From NCBI GenBank assembly GCA_027600665.1, contig JADGJL010000335.1:1-24791 (forward strand): a stretch of 24,791 bases of DNA, in the 5' to 3' direction. Source of the DNA: Irineochytrium annulatum. Taxonomy: Eukaryota; Chytridiomycota; Chytridiomycetes; Chytridiales; Chytridiaceae. The notes under the pieces were generated by a model. That model was not told where the DNA came from and made no database searches. It worked only from the letters and a program-made list of their open reading frames with translations. How positions within the stretch are numbered: position 1 is the stretch's first letter; each line of letters starts with the position of its first letter. Of this stretch, positions 17,727-24,791 are shown one piece after another. A program made the translations under genes and the position numbers.

Positions 17727-20036
17727 GGCGATCCTTATCTTCAATCGTCGAGTTCTGACTTCCGGTCGAGTCTCAAAGGGGGGTAGGATGATCGGCAGGA
17801 TAGAGCGCGATGCTGATCTGTGGATGACGGTCGGGGCCAAGGGTGGGCAGATGGGTGCCGCTTGATCGCTCGAATTCAATTTTTGTTGGTGATTGGCAAG
17901 AAGACCATGGACGCCCTCCCCGACGCGGCTCCCGGACGTCGTAGAGATCTGATGCTGACCTGAAGTTAGTTCTTCGTTTCCTCGTTCTCACCCTTTCTGG
18001 ATCGGACCCTGCACGACGGCCCTTTGTCCCGCAGCAAACGCTGTTACCGCTTCAATGCCAAAGGCGACTGTCCGCGTTGGCAGCGTCCTTGACACTTTTG
18101 GAGCACGATATGATGCTAATGGGACCTTGGGTTCTCTTCTCTGACGCCGGAGGAGCATAGTCGGCGTCTTATAGCCGGCAGCGGCGCCAGGGACGGTTGG
18201 CTTCCAATCTGGCGAGTCGCGTTCGAGGTTGTTGAGTTGATGATTGCGTGGATATGCCTTGCTTCTGAGTTGACTACGGGACGACCACCCTCTGCCTGGA
18301 CGCTTCCAACGACAGTTTCCTTCAGGCCGCTCATTGCAATTACGGAAAGGAGGACGACGAGCGCATTTGCTTTATTACGCAACTCCGTATCATGCGGTCG
18401 ACGGCGGACGAGCAGTAGAAAAGCATTAATTCTGGAGGGAGGGAGTTGGGCACGTGCAAGATCGCCCGGATTGCCTTGAAAAAAACATCCTTGATTCCGT
18501 CGAGCTCAACAACGTCGTCCTCCCGACCAAGGCAGATCTCCTCCTAGTCGACCTTCGCCTCCGCCTCTACCGTCCGGACCTGTCGTCCCCTCCTCCCGCT
18601 TTAATAGCGCAGCTAGCACTGCCACGATCCCGCCCTGATTCACGATTGTCGGAACGACTGCCTTCTACGGCAAACACCGTGCGCGTTATGACGCGCCGCC
18701 GTGGCGTGGCGACGAATCATGAGCGAGCGGCCTAATGCTGGAGCGACAAGGACCGGGCTGGTGTGGGCGGATTTAGCTGTCGCAGGACGCGATGGGACGA
18801 GATAGGCGTTGAAGATGCAGGAATTGAAGGGGTGCTTCGCGTGCCAATCGTCTTTTCACGCAGATCACCGCACGCGGCCGAGCACGAGGACGGGCAACAG
18901 CTTGGAACTCTCGTCCAGCGACTCGCCGGTCGCCTTTCGGCGCGGGAGGGTTCTCGTCTGCGCTCTCGACGCCAGCTCAGTGCACATTTACCTGAAGACC
19001 GCAGTTAGGTCGAACGCCCCAACTTCTCCCACGCCCCATTCGTCGATCTGGATCCGAGAGCACGTCGCGACAGCGCGACTACGGGTCATTTATAGCCACA
19101 GCAATGACGCTCTCCCTCCTGGCGTCCACCTGCATCTCCCACCGCGCCCTTGGGCAATCTCTCTCTCGTCACCTCTTTCACCTGATACTCATCGCCGCCC
19201 CCCGATCACCCGACCTCATCACGGACCGTTTCCCGTTTTCTGTCACACCCTTCGGACTGCGCTAACTCTCTAACCGGGGTGAGAGAAGCCGGCCGTTCAC
19301 CCGAAGGTGGGCTTAATGCTAATAGCAGCGGAGCACGGGATCGTTTTGTGCGCCAAAAATAGCTGCGGACGCGGCGCAGAGGCGGCAGGTTTTATTTACA
19401 CCGTTAACATGACGAATTACGCTTCAAAATCGTTTAATGACGGCTGGGGGCGTTGTCTTAAAATCTGAAGTGACGGATGATTTTGAACGTGCAAGACTAT
19501 GACGACGCCGTTTGGGAAAGTGATTAGCTCGATGTGCAATACCGTGCTAACCTCCTTTTTTTTTTTTGTCGTTCTGTGGAGGCTTGTATCTTCTAACCAT
19601 CTCGTTGAGCATAAATGCTCTCGACTCGCCGTCGTCTCCAGGATGTTTTCTTGCTCGTTTTCGCCTGTAAAAGGAATAACGGTGATCAAGCAGGAGCTTG
19701 GCCGATGCCGGTGCGAGCTTGGGTTCCTGGACAGGGTCTAAGAGGTGCGAGAAAAGGTTACCCAGAGTCTAGAAATTCGCTGGCAATGAGTGTAGTCATG
19801 GCTTGCGAGGAGGAACTTCTCAGGAAAGAGGTCATGTTCGAAGGGTGAAAATTGTGGCAATATTTCGAGACAAGAGCCTGTCTAAACGACGAAGTGGGGG
19901 CTTGATCCAGTCCCTTCAGGTCGATGAGACGACTCTAGATAATTTTCGTTGGGATCTCGAGACGGCTGGGGGCTGCTGAGGACGGCGTCGTCGGTGATGA
20001 TGGTGGTTGAGGAGGGTAAATCTCTTTATTGTCTAT
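17727..20036. other. 2.3-kb stretch without a recognisable gene
   Basis: The part next to 17726 is the promoter and leader side of the PKA regulatory subunit gene. Beyond it, several short frames on both strands (up to about 155 codons, at 18809-19273 plus) show no family motif, no signal peptide with a proper ATG and no continuation across splice sites. GC is high at 18000-19300 and lower at 19390-19700, which also contains a run of about a dozen T at 19556-19567. It adjoins the retrotransposon and may be eroded sequence. I see no RNA gene. Confidence 0.5.
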
Positions 20037-20299
20037 TGTTCATTGCTCGCCGACCACTCATGCCGCTTGCACTCAATCACGCAACTACTAAGAGTACACA
20101 ATATTCCAACACCCCCTCTCAAGTGGTATGGTGGTCGGAGACTAAAAATGGTGCACATGATGACACGCATGCCCGATTTCGGCAAGACTTCAGGGAAACC
20201 CAGTGGGAAAAACCTGAGTGCATGGTGGTAGTGAAGATAAATAAAGAAGCAAAGCATAAAATGTAAAGGGGTCCCTAAATTCCCAACCGTCAATGAACA
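20037..20299 (-). repeat. 3' long terminal repeat
   Basis: The segment starts TGTTCATTG (20037-20045) and ends CAATGAACA (20291-20299) on the plus strand, a perfect 9-bp terminal inverted repeat with the TG...CA ends expected of an LTR. It is 263 bp long, a normal copia size. A polypurine tract lies just inside the element. The second LTR is not in the window, so the boundaries rest on the inverted repeat and position alone. The last six bases of the pol reading frame plus stop run into the LTR, which is common in this group. Confidence 0.85.
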
Positions 20300-20870
20300 A
20301 TGACCCCCTTCAATTGGGTTCTCAACGGATCCCTCGACGCCCTGATAGCCTTCCAGCTGCGTAGGTTGAGTTGATCGCGATGCCGTTCAAAGATTTGGCG
20401 AGGGAGACCCTTGGTGAGAATGTCAGCCGTCTGCTCTGCCGTTCTGACATGGTGGATGACCACAAGGTTTCGTTCGACCAGCCCTCGAATGTAGTGGTAA
20501 CGGAGGTTGATATGCTTGGACCGGTTGGTGTAGGTGTCGCTCACGCACATCGCAACCACCCCGCGATTGTCCTCGTACACGGGGATTGCTTCCGGGACCT
20601 TGATTCCAAGGGCGGCGTACAAGTTAATGAGGCTTTGAATCTCACGACCCAACTCGCTAATGGCCATGTACTCGGATTCGGTAGAGAATAGTGCTTGCAC
20701 GCTGGTCTTTGTTGATCACCAGTAGATGGGGGCGCCCGAGAGGATAATCATGTAACCTAGTTGTGATCGTGCTTGCTCGTGCACGTTGAATGCAGCGTCC
20801 GCGTACGCCACTGGTGTCACATTCCCATGTCGGTCGTAAAAGATACCTGGTGCGGAGGTAGACTAAGACT
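20290..20870 (-). pseudogene. Copia RNase H domain, interrupted
   Basis: The frame ending at 20290 reads AYADAAFNVHEQARSQLGYM, then IYW, a TGA at 20718-20716, then STKTSVQALFSTESEYMAIS. It continues YEDNRGVVAMC, RSKHINLRYHYIRGLVE and TADILTKGLP. These are the standard copia RNase H blocks, with catalytic acidic residues in ADAAF, STESEY and EDNRG. A frame change near 20850 separates it from the reverse transcriptase. The stop replaces the second Trp of a usual WW(S/T) motif, so TGG to TGA is the simplest explanation (inference). Confidence 0.92.
20302..20313 (-). other. Polypurine tract
   Basis: The minus strand reads TTGAAGGGGGTC directly before the LTR, only two to three bases from its start. 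It would prime plus-strand DNA synthesis during reverse transcription. The call rests on composition and place. Confidence 0.75.
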
Positions 20871-22146
20871 TGTACAGCTGCATGCCAGTGTTGCTGAGAC
20901 GGGTGAACCATGAAGCCGCTTAGATAACTGACGGCCGTTGAAATGTCCGGTCGGGTGCTAATGGCTGCGTAGTTGAGGCATCCGATAAGTGCCTGATAGA
21001 GTTTGACATCAACACAGGCATCCCCCGCCTCATCGTACTCCGGATGTGAGGGCTCACGAGTTGCCCTAAATGTGGCTCCGCTGTTTAGTGGAATCGATGG
21101 TTGTACCTGCGCCCCAGGCAAGTGCTCCGTGAACCGCTTCACGATTTTCTCAATATCCTTCGTCTGATGTATGAGGATGCCCTCTTCACTGCGCTGAAGT
21201 TTAATACCGAGGTAATATGACAGCTCCCCAAGGTCTCGCAGTTTGAATTTGACCACGATGTCCTTGAAGGCCTTGTCAATGCACTCCTCGTCCCCAAAGA
21301 AGCAGATGTCATCAACGTAGATCGTGATGAAGACGAGTTTCCCATCCTTGTGCCGTGAGAAGAAAACACACGGGTCCGCTCGACTCTGCTGATACCCCTT
21401 CTTCCGTAGGTGTTGAGATAGCGTGTTGTACCAGACTCTGCCAGCTTGCTTCAACCCATAGAGTCCTTTTACCAATCTTAGTAATCGTCCTGATCCGTCC
21501 CCAAAGCCGGGTGGCTGACGCATGAAGATCCGCTCCGTTAGTGTGCCATAGAGGTATGCCGATGATACGTCCGCTGCCTTCATCTTCCACCCGTGTTGTA
21601 CGCTCAGGGCCAGTAACCATCGAAACGTTGCCCCACGCATCACGGGTGAGTATGTTTCTGTGTAGTCCACTCCGTACCTCTGTTTGAACCCCTGCGCCAC
21701 CAGTCGCGCTTTGAAACGCTCCACTGTCCCGTCTGCCTTCAACTTGATCTCTCATACACCCATTTGCACCCAACGACATTGCTCGTATCAGCCAGCGGCT
21801 CCACTAGCTCAAACGTGCCGGCGTCAAGGAGGGATTGCCACTCCGCCCTCTCTGCCTCCTCCCATTCCGCCTTCCATCGTGACTGCATCGCCGCTTGCCG
21901 CGTAGTTGGGTCCAGTTCCTCAGGTGTTGGTTCTGCCCCATCCACGACTGAAAGAAATGCGACTGCACACTCGTATGCGACGTCGTCGTCCAGCTCCATT
22001 TCATAATGTGCCTCCCGTTTGATGTGGTAACGAGCTCCAAGTCCTGTCTGGACCTTCCTTCTCAGCGTGTATGCACGCGGTAGAGCTGGCTCCGGTAGCG
22101 ACTCAAGGTATTCCAACCCTTCAATGTCTAACGTTGTCTCTGGCAT
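20857..22146 (-). pseudogene. Copia reverse transcriptase, in two frames
   Basis: The upstream frame (22146-21739) carries the pre-RT segment (AEWQSLLDAGTFELVEPLA, GCKWVYE). The main frame (21742 downwards) continues KADGTVERFKARLVAQGFKQ, YTETYSPVMRGATFRWLLAL, ADVSSAYLYGTL, GLYGLKQAGRVWYNTL and the catalytic YVDD box in FITIYVDDICFFG. It ends DLGELSYYLGIKL and LIGCLNYAAISTRPDIS. The frames meet at 21746-21753, where GAGAGATC suggests slippage within a GA repeat. Apart from that break, all RT motifs are present over about 290 residues. Confidence 0.95.
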
Positions 22147-22471
22147 CGTCGTGCCCTAAAACTCAACGATTTTAGTGCGGTTTTGCCTCTTTTTACACGC
22201 TCCTCCTGAGCCCGTGTGGGAGCTCATGACCTCTGCCCATCGGAGCAGGTGTGCGTCGACGCGCCTGCCCCGACCGTCTCAACCACAGCCCTCTCCATGA
22301 GAACCTGCTCAGACGTCGCTGATGCACTCCAGTTGAGAGGTTGAGGGAGCCTCACCGCTTGCAAGGACCCATCCCAGGCCGTCCCTGCAAGTCTCAACGG
22401 TGACGAGGACTCCCGTAGGACCGATCCCCTAACGACGCAGGTGAAAAACCAGCTACGCCGCAAGCTCCAAG

Positions 22472-24204
22472 TCATGTAACCCGCGCTTCGCGCCCGCAAT
22501 GTCTACTGTTCTCCCTCTGAAATTCAACACTGACCGTCGGTGCGTCCACATCCATCATGGTCTCCCTCGGGCTCCACAGCCCCTCTGCGTCAACATTACC
22601 CACTCTGGTCTCTGCCGGTACAAACCCATCATCTGTAGTCTGTGACGGTACGATTGGTCCCTGGCTGGGGACCGTCAAGTGCGCTGGGACGTCAAGGATC
22701 ATGGCGTCGTCCGGCTCTGCAGTTGTTCCCAACAGTTCTTCCTGCTGCCTTCCGTCGTTGCCGGGCGCGCTTGCGACTTCTGCATTTGATGTTGCAGGGA
22801 CTGATGGTGCAGGGACTAGTGGTGTTGTTGCAGCAGTGGCAGTCGCAGTTGGAGGCACCCCCGTGTCCGGTACCGGCGGAGGGCGGCCACGAGAGCGTAG
22901 GGCGGCTAACATAGCAGGATCAAGGGCCTCCGTACGCAGCCAATGCGTCATGTTGAGGTGGTGTTGTAGCCGAGTGTCAGCTTGGGTGGAGTCGCGTGGT
23001 GTCCAAGCGATGCGGGCCGTAAGGGATGCTGAGCTAGGAGTGGAGGGCAAAGTAAAGTGGCAGAAGAACGGAAGAGAAGCGTAGGGAAAACTGACTCATG
23101 GAAGACTGTGTCTGCATGGCGCCGGATTATGATGGCACCTGTTCGGAGGTTGAGGAGGCGGATGAGCGATCGCGATTGTGCGCCAAGGTAAATGGCTGGT
23201 GCAGTGTTGGCTTCCAGCTTGCTGCGATCAGTACGGTCCAGGAGATACTCACAGCCTGACCCAAAGGCGCGGAGGTGCTCAACGTATGGAGCCGTTCCTG
23301 TGAAGATCTCATGAGGTGATGGGATGTTGTGGGAGACGACGGGCAGGACGTTTTTGATCAGGAGGGTGTGGTGGAAGGCTAGCTCCCAATCAGAAGGCCG
23401 AATGTTGGTGGCGTGCATGAGCAGGGAGCGTATGATGTCTGTGTGTGTACGAATGTGGCTTTCGGCGGTTCCATCTGACTCAGGTGTGTGGCGGGCGGTA
23501 GGTTCAGTGGTTATGCCCCTAGCCTCACAAAAAGTAGTGAACGCGCGCGAAACCAGCTCCCCACTGTCAAAACGCAGGCACTTAACCTTCATGTCGTATA
23601 TGGTCTGCAAGCGTTCTATGATACGAACGACCTGAACCAGTGCTTCATCCTTCCGTCTGAGCATTGCCCCCCAAGAGTATCGACTGGTATCATCCGTTGC
23701 CAGCACACCATAGCGCATTTTGTTCCCCTCGATGCGCGTTGTGAACTCCACCACATCCACGTGCAACATCTCCCCAACCTCGTAACCACGATCTGGCTGT
23801 TGGTGGAATGCAGCTCGTGTGCGCTTTCCCTTGGCACACGCATCGCAGTGTTTGCCGAGGTTGCCCAGGGAGGTTGCAGGTAGGTCTGCCGTGGTCCATC
23901 GTTGCAACATATACCTTAGTCGGTCGATAGACGCGTGTCCAAGGCGCTCGTGCAGGCGGACAGTCGACTTGTTGAGATCATCACGGAGCATGTTGAGGAT
24001 GCGTCGTTCCTCGTCGCTCAGTGTCTGTGGTCGCTCGTCGTTGTACCGTCGCGCAATCCGTGCGACAAGCTGGTCACCGAGAGTTGAGGGATCTGAGCCC
24101 GGGCTTGGGATAAGGTGCAGCCCATAACGTTTGATGCAGGCGACGACGATGGCATCTGAGCTGCTGGGGGAGGCGCCGGTGGCTTGGTAAATGTTGCCTG
24201 GTCA
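22472..24204 (-). pseudogene. Copia integrase and Pro/Ala-rich linker, in two frames
   Basis: After the TGA at 24204-24202 the same frame stays open to about 23050. It has the HHCC zinc motif (RLHERLGHASIDRL ... CDACAKGK). The catalytic-core residues are in LHVDVVEF, LRFDSGELV and ESDGTAESHIRT, which provide the two aspartates and the glutamate. A frame change near 23050-23090 leads into a Pro/Ala/Thr-rich linker (22472-23050) with AALRSRGRPPPVPDTG, as often lies between integrase and reverse transcriptase in copia elements. The following 22147-22471 has stops in every frame I tried. Confidence 0.93.
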
Positions 24205-24615
24205 TCCTCGTGCCGACGCAAACCACAGGTTGTTGGCCTCCAGTTCGTTCGTAGGTATCAGGTTTGCCGGGGCGAGGGGGCAAAGGTATGCCCTCTTGAT
24301 TGCCAGGACAATGGAGCCGTCGCCAATAGGTATCTTGGCTGGGCCAACGTGGGTGGCCCTCATGGCATGGTTCTTATCTGCAGTGCTGACACCTGATTTG
24401 CTGGGTTGTAGTTGCTCAGGGTTGAAGTAACGTCGGTCATGTAGGCAGGCGACGTTGGCTCTATTGTCCACAATGATTGGGAACGATGTGCCGACGCGCT
24501 CAGCTTGAGGCTCTTGTGGGATGGAAGTGTCGTAAGAATAAAATGCCACAACTGTATTCAAATCACTCGCCCGGCTCGTGTCCAGGCCCACTAAAAATCC
24601 TCCTCCATGCCCCAC
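24202..24615 (-). pseudogene. Copia protease segment with altered active site
   Basis: The frame reads VVAFYSYDTSIPQEPQAERV, then SFPIIVDNRANVACLHDRRYF. The usual aspartic protease site in this place is D-(S/T)-G-A; here it is D-N-R-A (24468-24457). The Asp stays but the next two residues, both needed in retropepsins, are changed. The segment ends at a TGA after LWFASARG, and the same frame reopens directly into the integrase. It is placed -1 relative to the Gag frame. The copy's protease is very likely inactive. Confidence 0.88.
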
Positions 24616-24791
24616 TCGTCCGCGTCCGCGATCTCCTGCTCTTCGTCCCCATCTGCCTCCCCGCTGTCACACATCAGCAGGGCGTACTCCACAGGCGTGG
24701 CGCAGTCATTGGGACAATGACCCATACCACCACAGCGGTTGCAGGTGTCCGTTGGCTGAGGCCCCGTGCCCAGCTGTGGTCCAGTGCCTGG
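24591..24791 (-). CDS. Copia Gag C-terminus with CCHC zinc knuckle (partial)
   Basis: The minus-strand frame entering at the window edge reads a Gly/Pro/Gln-rich stretch and then CNRCGGMGHCPNDC (24743-24702), a C-x2-C-x4-H-x4-C nucleocapsid knuckle that binds RNA. An acidic tail follows (GEADGDEEQEIADADEWGME) and a TAG at 24593-24591. The protease frame overlaps the end of this one in the -1 frame, at a run of five T directly before AG. The start of Gag is outside the window. Confidence 0.88.
   Translation of the reverse strand, partial: PGTGPQLGTGPQPTDTCNRCGGMGHCPNDCATPVEYALLMCDSGEADGDEEQEIADADEWGMEEDF

Larger units (their letters stand above)
20037..24791 (-). mobile_element. Ty1/copia-type LTR retrotransposon, degenerate, 5' end outside the window
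   Basis: Read on the minus strand, the order is Gag zinc knuckle, protease, integrase, reverse transcriptase, RNase H, polypurine tract and 3' LTR. Integrase before reverse transcriptase defines the Ty1/copia (Pseudoviridae) order. The coding region is in at least four frame segments, with an internal TGA at 24204-24202, a frame change near 23050-23090, a disordered linker at 22147-22471, a frame change at about 21746-21753, another near 20850, and a TGA at 20718-20716. The copy therefore cannot make a full polyprotein as written. The 5' LTR, primer-binding site, start of Gag and target-site duplication lie beyond the right edge, so age and insertion site cannot be judged here. The base before the left LTR end is preceded by TCTAT (20032-20036), one side of a possible 5-bp duplication. 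Confidence 0.96.

Noticed and set aside
18116..18382. Minus-strand frame with a hydrophobic start (ALVVLLSVIAMSGL)
   Set aside because: It looks like a secreted peptide, but the frame has no ATG in the right place and no homology I can name.
18809..19273. 154-codon open frame on the plus strand (starts MKMQELKGCFACQSSF)
   Set aside because: A Cys pair and Pro-rich tail gave no recognisable domain, and there is no supporting splice structure or neighbour; kept only as part of the unassigned stretch.
1..24791. tRNA, rRNA, CRISPR or bacterial operon features
   Set aside because: No tRNA arm pattern, rRNA segment or spaced direct repeats seen; genes have introns and are eukaryotic.

Overview
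The window reads as nuclear DNA of a fungus. Genes are compact and split by short spliceosomal introns (mostly 42-100 nt, GT...AG, often with a CTAAT/CTGAC-type branch site). They stand in both orientations with short gaps. The proteins recognised include fungal-type CCC1, a PKA regulatory subunit with an RII-type inhibitor site, and a calponin/transgelin protein. A secreted-type leucine-rich-repeat protein with one membrane span and the relic of a protein kinase next to Sel1-like repeats suggest an early-diverging (chytrid-like) fungus more than an ascomycete or basidiomycete; that placement is inference.

Left part (1-6.3 kb) is ordinary housekeeping sequence. It holds the 3' end of a mitochondrial carrier gene (+) and a Tra2-like SR splicing factor (-, six exons). 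Next come the complex I assembly factor NDUFAF2/mimitin (-), transgelin (+), an unrecognised two-membrane-segment protein (-) and the elongation factor SPT4 (+). NDUFAF2/transgelin and the unknown protein/SPT4 are divergent pairs with about 209 and 85 bp between start codons. All of these models except the partial carrier close in phase at every splice junction.

Middle part (6.3-15 kb). A decayed minus-strand gene (protein kinase followed by Sel1-like repeats, about 8.53-7.38 kb) precedes intact ribosomal protein eL43/L37a, whose first coding exon is only the ATG. It is followed by a short-chain dehydrogenase resembling AYR1 with a long disordered N-terminus. A minus-strand LRR transmembrane protein has an unclear N-terminus that crowds the start of the plus-strand CCC1-family iron/manganese transporter gene.

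Right part (15-24.8 kb). A 1.1-kb convergent spacer leads to the PKA regulatory subunit (-). After it comes a 2.3-kb stretch where I recognise no gene, then a truncated-by-window Ty1/copia retrotransposon on the minus strand. Its 3' LTR is 20037-20299, bounded by a 9-bp inverted repeat. The element carries RNase H, reverse transcriptase, integrase, protease and a zinc-knuckle Gag end, but is broken by several frameshifts and stop codons and has lost the protease active-site motif.

I did not find a convincing new multi-gene system. The most testable observations are the splicing architecture of the Tra2-like gene (a better-looking internal acceptor that would bring in a stop codon, and an ambiguous 5' end), the kinase-Sel1 relic, and the decay pattern and Gag-Pol junction of the copia element.
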